This document shows positions 34,287 to 45,543 of a stretch of DNA of 64,000 nt, one piece after another. Source of the DNA: Golubevia sp. BC0850 (taxonomy: Eukaryota > Basidiomycota > Exobasidiomycetes > Golubeviales > Golubeviaceae); contig JAAVVG010000008.1 in the NCBI GenBank assembly GCA_012976225.1, positions 1 to 64,000 of the forward strand, read 5' to 3'. The notes under the pieces were generated by a model, which had not been told where the DNA came from, searched no databases, and saw nothing but the letters and a program-made list of their open reading frames with translations. Each line of letters starts with the position of its first letter. Positions within the stretch are counted from its first letter, which is position 1. The position numbers and the translations under genes were made by a program.

Positions 34287-35818
34287 TCAAACAACTTCCC
34301 ATTCCTCCAAAGCACCGAAAAATTCCTTTGCGATTCTCTTCTGAGCTGCACTTCCTGACTCCTCTGGAGTATCACCGATAGGTCTGATGAATAGGTACTT
34401 CCTCCCTTGCAAGATCTCAGGAGTTACGACTCCAAAAGACGGATCGTCAAGAGTTGAGAGAGTCGAGTCTTTGGACCCGAGGACTAGACCTCCACTGAAA
34501 TGGAAACGAGGAGGGGAAAAGCAGAATATCAGTTTGGAGACCAATAGATAGGAGTGAACCTTGATGCCTCGTTCCTTCTGATTTGTAGGTTTTCATTTCT
34601 TCGCCTTGTCCTTGACTCACGCTTCTTGATTGATAAGACTTCCAGCGCACACATCCCAAGCCCAGCAGCCAGCCTCATGATAAAGATCCAAGGTTCCACT
34701 AGCGACCGAACCTGTCGAACAAAAGAGTAGATAGAGTCAGTACTTATTTCCCAATCGTCTGGCAGCAACTAGTACTCACACCCGTTCAAAGCGGCACTTC
34801 CAAGACTCCTGTAGACGTTCAGAGATATCCAGAAGGGGTGCAGTTTCGAACGGAAATCAAAGTCAGGTTCTCTTTGTCTCCTCATCTTTCGAACGATCTC
34901 GAGACTTGCCTAATTCCCTGAGCGAAACAACCACCCTCGACTCCATTCTCTGGATCTCCAACCAATCTTCCGAAACTTTCGGTCTTCTGCCTGACGACCT
35001 CTTTTCTTCTATCAGCACCCCACTCGACTGCGATGACAGCAGCGCGGAGATTTGAAAGAGGTAAAGGGTCAAAGAGGGGAAGCTTTCTAGGCTCAGGTTG
35101 AAGAGGAGTTGAAACGAAGGAGCCTCCGCCTTTGATTCCAGTGTATAGATAGCCCATGAAGGGAGAGTAGACGATTCCAACTGAGACTCGCTTTTGGTAG
35201 ACGAATCCAATTGAGATGCAACAGCTGAGAGGGGGAGAGAGTGGAGGTGTGAGAACGTTGACTCGGTTTAAGTAGGAGAGGAGCTGACAACAGGAGGAAC
35301 TTACTAGAAGTGAGCTTTTGAGAAGTTGGTCGTACCATCGATAGGATCTATACACCTGCACAGAGAGAGGGAGTAAGAGAAGAGGTGAGAACGAAGGGCA
35401 AAATCATCTTCCCTGTAGTCTTATACTGTCTAGAAGTCCTGAAACTGGGCACTTACCAAGCTGGACCTTCTGTAATCTTGATCTCCTTTCCAGCCGCCCA
35501 GCTTTCTTCTCCAATGAAGTCATGGTCTGGGTACTTTTCTGCGATCTTCTTTTGAACGAATTCCTCTGTAGCTACATCAGTCTCGGTGACGATGTCGGCT
35601 GTGTTTTTCTGGATACCAAAAATGTGAGATATAGAATATTCATGAGAATCAAAGGTAGCAGAAGAAGTTGAGGAAGTCAGTGCTTTTCACTTTACCTTTA
35701 AATCATAGCCTGCTCCACTCTTGCCTCTCTTCTCGGAACCTTCTACGATGAGCTTTCCAGCTTGTTTGGCAAGGTCCACAGCGAACTCTAGGATCTCTTG
35801 GAGGTTCACGGAAGACAT
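34287..35818 (-). CDS. Inositol-1-monophosphatase
   Basis: Seven exons (35818-35696, 35608-35457, 35355-35305, 35224-34910, 34808-34780, 34711-34621, 34494-34287) give 322 residues, within the usual range. It dephosphorylates inositol phosphates to free inositol; Mg-dependent and Li-sensitive. The Mg site is complete: GEES near residue 75, DPIDGTTNF, and the second motif WAWDVCAGSLI. Other landmarks are SVGIVYSPFMGYLYTG and RSLGSAALNGC. Exon 4 joins exon 5 only through a GC donor (AG|GCAAGT), giving GCFAQGIRSLGSAALN, the conserved family sequence; a GT donor that keeps frame was not found. The gene diverges from the phosphatase at 35943 with 124 bp between starts. Confidence 0.92.
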
Positions 35819-35942
35819 TCTTGTTCGACGTTGTGATTGGTTGGAACGAAGTTTCCAGAACGAAAAATTCTTTTGAGTTTAAACCCTCGCTGAATCTTCT
35901 CTTCACAACGACAACCTTCAAATATCTCTTTATCTATCTTTC
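35819..35942. promoter_or_regulatory. Divergent promoter IMPase / histidine phosphatase
   Basis: 124 bp between start codons. Contains TTTAAACCC and an AT-rich CTTTATCTATCTTT stretch just before the plus-strand ATG. Confidence 0.45.
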
Positions 35943-36992
35943 ATGGCATCTAGTTCCACTTCTGATCTTTCAACAACTTCATTCAGTAAGCCACTGCCAC
36001 CTTTAATCTCTCTCGTCAGACACCCCCAAACATTAGCAAATCAAGCTCTTCTTCTACAAGGTTCCACAGATTCAGATCTGTCTCCTCTCGGGCAATCTCA
36101 ACTGGAAGCACTATGTAGCAAATGGGCAGAACTTCACAAAGACCAAGTCACTTTGATCGTTTCCAGTCCTTTGGGAAGAACGAAGAAATTAGCAGAAGGT
36201 CTACTTCAAGCGACTTCCTCATCTTCTACTTCCATCATTATCTTCAGAGATGGATTAAAAGAGAGAGATTTCGGTGGATTAGAGTCATCCAGGAAGGGGA
36301 AACACGTTCTTGGCTTCCCGAAAGGGAAAGGGAATGGAGAGACGAAAGACAGATTTGGGAAGAGAGTAAAAGCAGAAGGACAGTTTTGGTTAGAGGTGGC
36401 ATGTGGGAAGAACAGCGTAGAAGATTTGTTCATCGAGGGAACTCCATTAGTCAAGGAGGATCAGCAAGATATCGATATAGTAGGAAAAGGCAAGAGGCGG
36501 CTTGAAGAAGATGACCAATCAAACTCAAACACCAACTCTCCTCTCAAGAAGCAGCTTACAGACTCTTTGGCTATTTCGAGAAAAGATCTGACTGACAAAC
36601 CGATGGGGAATTCAACTGCAATGGCCTTCTCGCCAGAGAAAGGAACAGTCGACACAACTTCAATTTCTCCAACACCTAGAACTCACATCTTAATCGTCAC
36701 TCATGGTCTTTGGTTATCTACTTTCTTCTATCTGAACAATCTTAAGCTTCCATTTGCTTCTAACACTGGAGTCTACACTCTCTCAGTCCACTCTGAAGTC
36801 CCTCGAAACTCTTTCTCAGCCAGTCCCAAGGAGACAATCTCTCTTAAAGTTCTTAAAGCGAACAATGTCCAACATCTAGTGGGAATTGTAGGAGGAAATG
36901 GTACCAAGAAATCAAAAGGCAAGTTCGCAGCTGCTGGATCAGATCCTAAGCAGAAGAAATTGGACGGATTCTTCAAACCTAAGAGCTCGTGA
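35943..36992 (+). CDS. Histidine phosphatase (PGM-like/TIGAR-like) with C-terminal PIP box
   Basis: Single exon, 349 residues. The branch-1 histidine phosphatase core is visible: ISLVRHPQTLANQ (catalytic His; the usual RHG is RHP here), DLSPLGQSQLEAL, VSSPLGRTKKLAEGL, LKERDFGGLE with the acid-base Glu, and ILIVTHGLWLSTF with the second His. An insert of about 120 residues, rich in Lys/Glu/Asp, splits the fold after the Glu. The C-terminus, residues 337-344, reads QKKLDGFF, a perfect PCNA-interacting motif (Q-x-x-h-x-x-aromatic-aromatic) followed by KPK. Substrate unknown: small sugar phosphates are typical, but a nuclear role is suggested by the PIP motif. Start chosen as the only Met before the core. 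Confidence 0.85.
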   Translation: MASSSTSDLSTTSFSKPLPPLISLVRHPQTLANQALLLQGSTDSDLSPLGQSQLEALCSKWAELHKDQVTLIVSSPLGRTKKLAEGLLQATSSSSTSIIIFRDGLKERDFGGLESSRKGKHVLGFPKGKGNGETKDRFGKRVKAEGQFWLEVACGKNSVEDLFIEGTPLVKEDQQDIDIVGKGKRRLEEDDQSNSNTNSPLKKQLTDSLAISRKDLTDKPMGNSTAMAFSPEKGTVDTTSISPTPRTHILIVTHGLWLSTFFYLNNLKLPFASNTGVYTLSVHSEVPRNSFSASPKETISLKVLKANNVQHLVGIVGGNGTKKSKGKFAAAGSDPKQKKLDGFFKPKSS

Positions 36993-37124
36993 ATCCGTCA
37001 GCAAAGCATCTATTTTGATCTCTGTGTTTCTCTCTCATTGTACTTTTATCATCATATCAGAATTTAAACCGAATGATTCTCATTCCCCATCAAAACCAAT
37101 CTATCTACAAGAGGTGTTCTGAGC

Positions 37125-38380
37125 TCAATCTTGCAAAGCCTCACCCAAGTGAAGTGTCCTGACTCTCCTCTCTCCAACAGCTTCGTTTTCACCCCTCTCT
37201 TTCCTTCGGCTATTATCCAATTGAACCAATTGAGAGACTCTTTGACTTTGTTCATCTGAATGAGTAATCCAAATTATCGTAAGAGGCATTGGATTCAAAA
37301 GCAGCGTTCTTTCAATTGCGTACGTTGTCTGAAGGTCCAAAGCAGATGTCGGCTCTGTTGAAAGACAAGGAAGAAAACGAAAGAAAACCATAGAATCAGG
37401 CAAAGTGATAGCTAGAAAGAGAGGCGTCGCAGAAGAACTGAGACCGTGACTCTAACTCACCATCCAAAAGCAAAACTCCCTCTCCTTTCTGTCGGATCTT
37501 CATTCCTAATCCTATAGCCAATCCAGCTCTTTGAGCCTCTCCTCCACTGATTTGACTCCAATCACTTCTCCAAACTCGAGTTGGAAGATTCCAATAAGCT
37601 GATGAGAAGAAGATTGGATCTGGGCCTAGATTTGGAGAGGGAAGATGAGGGGATGAAGGAAGTGGGTATCCTAACGACTGAATAGTGAATTGGGGCTGAT
37701 TTTCTTCATTCTGAGGAGGCGTTGAAGATCTTGAAGATTGGGACGTCGGTGTTGGAATTTGAAGAGCGTTGTCGGAAGGGTTTGCGTCAAGTAGCTTCCA
37801 GCCTTTGCCTTTTGTGCTCTCTTTAACGATCTCATTTCCAGCTTCTATGTCTTGATTAGTGACCGATAAATCATTTGCCGAAGGAAAAAGAGTCTCACTC
37901 CTATTGGATTTAAAGCCGCTGACCAGATTCAAGAAATCCAGAGGCGTTCCAGGATAAAGAGAGGGTCGCTGTGGGATGTACGATACCCTTGAACGAAAGA
38001 ACGAAGGAGAGATCTTTGGTGATGTCGAAGAACTGAAAAGATGAAGTTGTAAAAAGATAGAACGAAGATCAGTGGCTAGAAACTCGATCTTAGGCAAAGC
38101 CGTTATACCATACTCACAGTCCTTGAAATCTGACTTCACTCGGTTCTTCACCGTCGTTGCCATTTAGCTCCTCATTATCTAACGGAATTAAATCTGCAAG
38201 GCATTTAAGAAGTGTCGTCTTTCCGCACCCAGAGGAGCCCTGTACAAGAATCACGTCTCCCCGGTTCATCGAGAAGGAAACGTCCTCCCATGGTGTCTGT
38301 GCTTGAGAAGAGGAAGTAGAGGAGATCGAGATAGGAGAAGAGATGTTCTTCACCTGGAAGAAACGAGAAGATTCAGTCAT
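37125..38380 (-). CDS. ABC transporter ATPase subunit, FetA/STAR1-like
   Basis: Three exons (38380-38118, 38032-37461, 37354-37125) give 354 residues with a single nucleotide-binding domain and no membrane segments. Walker A is GSSGCGKTTLL, the Q-loop is SYIPQRPSLYPGTPLDF, the signature is WSQISGGEAQRAGLA, and Walker B/D-loop is VLLLDEPTSALD (split by the last intron between D and E), then WITHSDEQ carrying the switch His. Stand-alone NBDs are common in bacteria; in eukaryotes this pattern is known from STAR1-type proteins that pair with a UPF0014 membrane partner. The partner gene lies next door, divergently, 155 bp away. An insert of about 110 residues (Ser/Pro-rich) precedes the signature. 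Confidence 0.84.
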
Positions 38381-38535
38381 TTCGATGGAGATGGGATGGA
38401 AGAAGGAAAATGAATTTCAAATCGAGTGTTGTTCTCCACGTTTCTCTCCTCTCTCCTCTTTCTTCTTCAATTCTTCTATTCTCAATCCAAAGAATAGCTT
38501 CGAGTTATTGATCAGTCTTTCGTCAACCATAGAAG
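38381..38535. promoter_or_regulatory. Divergent promoter, ATPase / permease pair
   Basis: 155 bp between the two start codons; pyrimidine-rich (CTCCTCTCTCCTCTTTCTTC). Shared control of two presumed subunits of one transporter is the natural reading. Confidence 0.5.
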
Positions 38536-39743
38536 ATGGTCTCCCCACCTCAACCTCTAGAGCTTTCTCTCTTCCCACATGTGCTAATCGCTTTCCTTTT
38601 CATCCTTCTAGACGTTTCTCTTTCCCTTCTACTCAACCTTTCCTTGACAAGATCACTTCTGACTTCTTCGATAAGATGTCTCATTCAACTTCAAATCATG
38701 TCAAAGCTTTTGTCAACTGTCTTCAAAGCTAACAATCTTTGGCTTGTCATCCTTCTGGCAACTGGTTTGAATCTACTAGCTGCTCAAGAGGTAGTCTTCA
38801 ACAAGGCAAAGAGGAGGTATAGTGGAATGTTTGCAGTCACGGTGTGTAGTCTGCTTGTCAGTACGATTCCAATCAGTGCGGTGGCTAGCAGATTTGCGAT
38901 GGAAGTAGAACCTTGGTGGACGCCGGAGAGGTGAGTGCAACGAGAAGAGGACGGGACGAAGAAGCGAAGAAACTGGTAATCATGGTGTTTGATGGTCAGA
39001 ATCAACTTTGAGATTGACTCTCATGGAGGAAGGCATGATCAACCTAAGTGAGAGTCGAGAGTCGAAGGATTCTTTCAGGCCTGCAAGCTCATGCTCCTTT
39101 CCCCATCCCATATCCCTCCTTTTTCCTCGAGTAGATTCATTCCTGCTCTAGGAATGATTCTGGGCAATGCCTGCTCAGGTATAGGTATAGGGTATGGAGT
39201 CACGCTCGAACAATTTCACAGCTCAAAAGACAAAGTGGAGACCCTTCTGGCTCACGGAGCGACTAGAACGGAAGCTTGTAGACCAGTTGCCGTCGAAGCT
39301 TTAAGATTGGCATTACTTCCTGTAATCAATCGTGAGTGAAGAGGGTGGAAGACTAATGCGCTTCCGGAGCTTTAGAGACTGACGCTCGTCCTCCCCTTCA
39401 CTTTGTCTCTCACCCCATCGTCTTACCAGAAATGTCGGTCATAGGTCTCATTTCAATTCCAGGAATGATGACAGGCTCGATCTTAGGAGGAGCTTCAGTA
39501 GAACAAGCTGCTCTACTTCAATCCATCATCATCTTCGTCATTAGCGGTTCTTCCGCTTTAGCAACTCTTAGCGCAGTCATTGCAACTTGCGGAGTGCTGG
39601 TTGATAAGCGCGGAAGAATCAGGAGCGAGCGAAGTTGGAGCGTCGGGAAGGACAAAAGAGCTTTAAATCTGGTGAAGAGAAGTGCGATTGGGAGTTGGAA
39701 TTGGATTAGAGGAAACGGAAGAGGTGAAGTCAGATTAGAATGA
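38536..39743 (+). CDS. UPF0014 family membrane permease, FetB/STAR2-like
   Basis: Three exons (38536-38930, 39132-39331, 39430-39743) join in frame to 302 residues. About seven hydrophobic helices, starting HVLIAFLFILLDVSLSLLL. Family landmarks are SIRCLIQLQIMSKLLSTVF in the amphipathic entry, LNLLAAQEV, FIPALGMILGNACSGIGIG, ETLLAHGATRTEACRPVA (the cytosolic loop thought to contact the ATPase), and SVIGLISIPGMMTGSILGG. Bacterial FetB (YbbM) exports iron; the plant STAR2/ALS3 proteins are needed for aluminium tolerance. Substrate here is unknown. It pairs with the ATPase at 37125-38380. Confidence 0.88.
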
Positions 39744-39866
39744 GAAGTCGTAAACTCAATGGAACAGAGATTGTATTTTTAAACTGGGCTGTGGTGAGTG
39801 GTGTATTATAGATGCATGTACATGATAAGAAATGTCTATCCTTCATCTTGTCGTCTCTCAGCCGTT

Positions 39867-40724
39867 TCAAACTTGAGAGAATGAGAGATCTACAACCATT
39901 CTGAGTCCATCGAAGATTAACCTTACTGTACTAAAAACTATAACTATGGAGATGTTAACCATGAAAGGCATTAGAATCACCGCGAGAAGGATACGATATA
40001 GTGGGACGACAGCAGGAGCTCTGTTCTCCTCGGACTGATACTTCAAACAGTTTTCTGCTTTGTTACATTTGACCATGGATTGAGAGGTAGGGTTTGGTCG
40101 GGAACTTTCGAAGTAATCTTAGTCTTTACATCTGTAGAAGCTCCCTTGTTAAACTCGGCTGCTAATTTCTCTAGCTTTGTGAATAAATGACTTTGATTAC
40201 TCTCCTCCATTAGACTCTCTCCTCTTTCTGTTGTCCAAATCTGTTCTGGTAGATAGTACTTTGAGCTAATTGAGGGGTGGATCGGAGGTATGGATTGTAC
40301 AATCGAGACCTCGAACTCTTCCCTAAAATTAGTTGAATCTGGTCGAGTCTCTGTGTTGATAGGTTTATTCTCCTGCATGAAAGTTTGACCTATCATCAAC
40401 TTCGGTTTCGGTGTATACGATGAGTAGTTTGAGCTCCATCTATTGGAGTTGACAGTTGGGGTTGAGACTGAAGTTAGAAGCGCAGCGGAAACCAGTCGAG
40501 CTCTGAATAGATTGGATGCAATGAGAGATAGAAATTCGAGTAGTTGACCTAGGTATGATAGAAAAGATCCTGTTGGAGGGTGAAGAGTGATATCTGAGGA
40601 GCTTGGAAGCAGATTGAGTGGTTGTTAAACCGAAAGTCTTTGGGGTGAGGCGTCTGAGACACACCAAGCCATTGGGATCTCTGGAAATGAAAGCGAAGAG
40701 GCGATGCACTAGAAGACTAGCCAT
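39867..40724 (-). CDS. Hypothetical, possibly mitochondrial membrane protein (uncertain model)
   Basis: From 40724 the frame starts MASLLVHRLFAFISRDPNG and is Ser/Arg-rich, like a mitochondrial presequence. A middle segment, 40399-40043, is hydrophilic (YLPEQIWTTERGESLM). A third piece ending at 39867 has a clear membrane span, RILLAVILMPFMVNISIVIV. The three pieces lie in different frames and no convincing introns join them, so this may be a decayed gene or a misread model. Family not recognised. Confidence 0.3.
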
Positions 40725-41108
40725 CTAGAGGATATACAGAAAAGAAAAGGGAGAAAAAGTGAGAAGGCGTTCTTGTCTCTTAGTCCAGAAGAAGCGCAGA
40801 TGAAATTGTAATGTCGACACGTCACAGATCAACAGTTGACACTGACACGGAAACGACATGATATGTACTTCTTGCAGCGATATAAGATTGAAGTCAGAAT
40901 TATGTTGAATTTGCTATTCTAAAGGGCTATATGAGGTCGGAGCATGTGATCTAAGATACAACTGGAGAAAGAGAGTGGCAGGGGTGGTGGGTGGAGTGGA
41001 GCAGAGACTTGTCAAAGAGATGGAAAAGCACAAGAGTCATGCTGCGAAGCTCGAAATCAAAGATGAATTAAATACAGCTGTAAAAGATGTGGTGCGAAAG
41101 GTAGTGGT
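40725..41108. other. Intergenic
   Basis: 384 bp with no supported feature. It precedes the 3' end of EFL1. Confidence 0.4.
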
Positions 41109-44100
41109 CTAGTTTGACTTGAGAGTCCTCTGCTTCTCAGCAGCTTCGATTCTACGTTCAGAAACGAACATTCCCTGAAGTGCGTGTAAGACAAAAGCAA
41201 TGAATAGTTGATAAGCATTATCGAATCGTCCACTAGCAAACTTTCTCTTCCGAAGGCTTTCTGATTTACTCACCTTTCTCCTTCTGACAGCGTCCATGTA
41301 CTTCTTCGCGACATTCTCTCGTTCTCCTTTCTCTCCTAGATCTTCCAATTCTTCTTGAGTGGTAGGAACCCAGAAAGGATCCAAGTCGAAGAGATCGAAC
41401 CTGAAAAGGATACGAGGGTCAGCCAGTCAGATAAAGAAAGTGAGGACTCCGCTCTTGCGATCAAGCAACCCAAAGACTCACCCTTTGAAGATCAACTGAG
41501 GACTGGCAGCACCTGAAGTTCTTGTACGGATTTCTAGAGACATGAGATAGAAGGTGAGGGAGGAGTCAGAGTTCAAAGTAAAGATGAAGAGCAAGAGCAC
41601 ACCTTCCCAAAACAGAACTCACCATCGGCAAAACCGAAACTTTCGACAACTGGAAGAAGAGATCCGACAGTAAAGAAGGCAGTACCTTCCTGCATCTCTT
41701 CGGATATGATTTTTCCTCGTCTCTTTGCTAAAACCCCATGAACCTTACCCAATACTTCGGCTGAGAGAGAAACGAGAGTATAAAATCGGGAAGGTCAGTT
41801 GAGTCTCATCTACTGTCTGGATCTGCAAAGTGGAGATTGATACTGACTGGAAGCTTGAATGTCGCAAGAGTACATAGCAAGCATTAGTCGAGGAGACCAA
41901 TCTAGAAGCCCATTACGACAAGTCTCTCGAACGGAAGAGATGAGAGATCCAGTGACTTGAGAAAGACGTCCTCGTGCTGTTGAAAAGTTGGTGAAAAGGC
42001 AGGATGATGGTCAGAAAATGCAAACAGGGGATGGAGCTCTATCGAGTCTTGTTGAGTGCTCACCTCCGTCCTTTGCAGCCTCGTCAGAGTCGACCTCGAT
42101 CTTCTCGACGAAGTAAGCCATTCCTTGAACTGGCTCGGCACACATCGGACCTTGCTGCATTGCGATTTGGAATCCATTATCAATCGACTCTGAAAGGTCC
42201 GAGATAGTAAAACCTTGTCTCTTGGAAGAAGCTGGATCCGCGGAGAGACTGAGATTCGCAGCTGCCAAAGTCGTCGCGTCCAAACCGTTAGTGTCAGACG
42301 TGCTTGGAGTTGGTAGTCCAGATTGATGTTGTCGACGAGCTTCGGTACGCTTCCTGAGACTGAGAGAGATAAAAAGACAGAGAGATCAAGAGGGAGAGTT
42401 AAAGGATGTCCGAAGAGGAAGTGAGGACAACGTCGACTCACCCGGCTCCCATTTCTCCACTCGCATCGACAAGTAGATTGGGTCCCATTCTTCTCGGACC
42501 AAAAGCCCAGATCTTTTCCAACAACTTCTTATCCTTCCACTCTCCACCAGCCCCTTCCAAGATGGTTTCCAAAGCCTTCCAGAAATCTTCTGGTCTGACT
42601 GTTCGAGAAGCTAAGTCTTCTTCCCCTTCGCCAGAATTAACTCTAGCAGCAGCAACAGCATTGTCTACTGCCTCAGCTCCAGCTTCTTTCTCATCTGCAG
42701 TTCTGTTGGAGAGTAGAGTCCTCATCGTCGAAGAGTTGGCTAGAAGGAATCGAGTTACCTCTTCTGGTAAAGGAATGGCTCTGATAGAGTAGGAAACTAG
42801 ATTATTCGAGATTGAAGACTTGATAGTACCTCTTGAGGCTCCTTCTGTCTTCGATGGAGCCATCTCTAGTCCTTTCACGGCAGTTTCTCTGAACGGAACT
42901 AGAGGAGCGGAGGTTTGGAGAGGACAGTTGGCGAATCGTTCTCTGAGATCTTTGAGGCATCGCTGGAAAGATTGGTTGGAGGAAGAGTGAGTCAGAGGAG
43001 GATCGAAGGTTTAAGATCGGATGGTCTTGGTCGGACTCACCTCCAAGTGCAGCTCTCCAGCGGTGAGGATGACATGCTCTCCGGTCTCTTGGACCAGAGT
43101 TTCCACACAAGGATCAGCTTGATTCAAGATCCTCAGACCCTCAATCAGCTTTGGCATATCACCTGTCAAGAAGAAAAATGCGGACTTCGAGTCAGCAAAC
43201 ACTCGGTCTAGTGAATCGTTAGCGGCATCTTTACTTACTAGGATTGAGAGGTTCAATAGCGACTCTTACGATAGGAGCAGCTCCGTTGACCTTTCCAGCT
43301 AAATTGACATACCAATCACCTTCCTCCGTCGCAGAATCCTCTCCAGTCTTCTCCGTCTCCAGACTTCTAGGTTTAGCACAAAGAGTAGCATTCCTTCCAA
43401 CCACTCCTTCCAAACCTTTGATTCCACAAACGTTTCCAGCAGGTACTTCCTTGACGTTGATGAGCTCTCTACCCATGATCATGTAGAGGTTCTCGATCTT
43501 GATAGACTTGCAATGTTTCTTGTTGTGAGGGTGAGAGGGAGGTAAGGAAGCATCGTACTTTGGTAAGACGACTGAGACTGAATCTCCAATCTTAAGAGTA
43601 CCCGAATAGAGTCTTGAGAATCCTAACAGAACTTCGGAAGAAAGAGCCGGAGTTGGAATTGAAGCTTCCGCTTCTGCTGTAGGTTGGGAGGCGGAATTGA
43701 CTTGCTCTTCTGTCTTCTCAGATCCTTCTGCTGTCGATGGCACTGTCTTGTCGACCTTTCCATCTTCGTCCAATTGAATAGATCTCTCTGCTCCTAGCTC
43801 TACTCCAGTAGCTTCCAAGGCTTGCTTCAACTTCTCCTTCCTTTCCTTAGCCTCTTTCGCTCTCGCTCGCATCTCATCAGCAGTCAAAGGTTTCCTAGGA
43901 CCGTTTCCACTGAGTTCCATTGCTCTCCTCTCATCTGGAAGATCTGATCTCTTGACAGCAAACATCTTAGAGACGTATCCGATCCTTCTAGCTTGATCCC
44001 CTTCCTTTGATTCGTAAAGATCCGTTTCCATCTCGTTTTCAGGCTTGGCAGTCTGAGTAGCGAAGTAAGAGAGAGAAGGATGAAGCATGGAAGGCATCCT

Positions 44101-45432
44101 CGTCCTTTGAGCTACTGCAGGAGATGGGATTTGAGTGACTATCGTGGAGAAAGTGGTTGAAGATAAAGGAAGCCATTGAGCAAAGATGGCTTGAAGGAGA
44201 ATGGAAGGATCCTTGGACATGAGATCTCGAGGATGAATCTTAAGGGAGAGGGAAGAGATGATCTTGTCGATCTTGGCTTGATCTCTGAAGGGTAGAGAAG
44301 AGGAAAAGAAAGTCGATCAGCTTCGCCTTGATTCTGAACTGATGCGCTCCCAACCACTTTCCCTCTTCGTTATGCTTCTAGCCTAGAACGAAAGCTCCTC
44401 CTAACCTATCTCTGACTAGCTTTGTACCCACCTCTCAACCTTTGTACTCTCATAAACCTTCCAAATATTCTCCAAAACGAAAGTGGTGAACATGTTCTTC
44501 AGGCCACCTTTTCCTTCTCTATCCCTCTCCTTCAACGTCAAGACTCTCCTCGACTTTACATCAAAGAAGTAATCTCCCCAAAGCACAGATCTAAATTTCG
44601 GCTCTGAGACTCCAAGTTTAGAAGCGTAAAGATTTGAGAAATTATGAACTCTAAAAGCCCAACCATCAATAGCAGAAGAGAAGATGACATTTCCTCTTGG
44701 TGGGTCGAAGTAGAGGTCTGAATCTGTAAGTTCCGGTAATTCAGCTGATTTGGAATCACTACTATTTGAATTGGAGTTCCTGTTCCTGTAATCTTCATCC
44801 ATTCTCTCTGCACTCCACATTTCTCCCACTACCGCGTTAACCCTTTCGATTAGATTTAGTAGATGATGATAAGCTTCAGTTGGACTAAGTTTGAGCTCTA
44901 GAATTAATCTATCTATCTTATTAATGACTAAGATAGGAGTCAATCTATCAGACCAAGCTTGTCTAAGAACAGTGATGGTCTGAGTGCAAACGCCTTCTAC
45001 AGCGTCAACTATCAGCATACAGCCATCACATAACCTTGAAGCAGTTGAAACCTCTGATGAGAAATCGACATGTCCTGGAGTATCAATCAGATTTAAAAGG
45101 TAGGACTGTTCTGTGAAGGCAGTCTCCAAAGGAGGAGTAGCAACTTCTTCTTGATCCTTCTTGATTCCACTTGCAACCATTTTATCCTTCATATCCCTAT
45201 CTCTAGTTCTAATCCTAAAAGTTAAACTTACAGCACTACTCTCCATTGTGATACCCCTCTCTTGTTCATCTAACCTTGAATCTAAGTATCTGATCTTTCC
45301 AGCCATTCTTTGAGAAATGATTCCGTTTGAAGCTAGAAGTGAATCTGCGTAAGATGACTTTCCGTGATCAACGTGACCTACTAGAGTCACGCATCTTACC
45401 TGAGAAGATGAGGAGAATTGAGGGGAACTCAT
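41109..45432 (-). CDS. EFL1: Elongation factor-like GTPase 1 (60S maturation)
   Basis: About ten exons. EFL1/Ria1 works with Sdo1 to evict Tif6 from cytoplasmic pre-60S subunits. The G domain starts [14 protein letters not shown] (G1), has [11 protein letters not shown] (G2), [17 protein letters not shown] (G3) and [14 protein letters not shown] (G4). An EFL1-specific acidic insert follows [12 protein letters not shown]. Domain II includes [20 protein letters not shown]. Later landmarks are [44 protein letters not shown] and, near the end, [14 protein letters not shown] and [17 protein letters not shown]. The last intron (41273-41175) splits RRRK from GMFVSERR, and the protein ends EKQRTLKSN. 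All G motifs are intact. The start is 111 bp from that of the U5 snRNP gene. Confidence 0.93.
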
Positions 45433-45543
45433 ACCAGTTGCAGAGTTGAAGGAGAGGAGGATTGAGTGGGAAGAGGAGGGAGGGGAGGAAGAAAGGTTCT
45501 TCTTGAACCAACACCTCTAACTCGATCCATTAATCTCCCACCT
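45433..45543. promoter_or_regulatory. Compact divergent promoter EFL1 / U5-40K
   Basis: 111 bp between the EFL1 ATG (45432) and the preferred WD40 ATG (45544). An in-frame upstream ATG at 45466 would shrink this to 33 bp. GAGGAGG-rich on the plus strand. Confidence 0.45.

Noticed and set aside
34780-34910. Frameshift in the inositol monophosphatase gene
   Set aside because: A GC-AG intron restores the exact family sequence, so a break is unnecessary.
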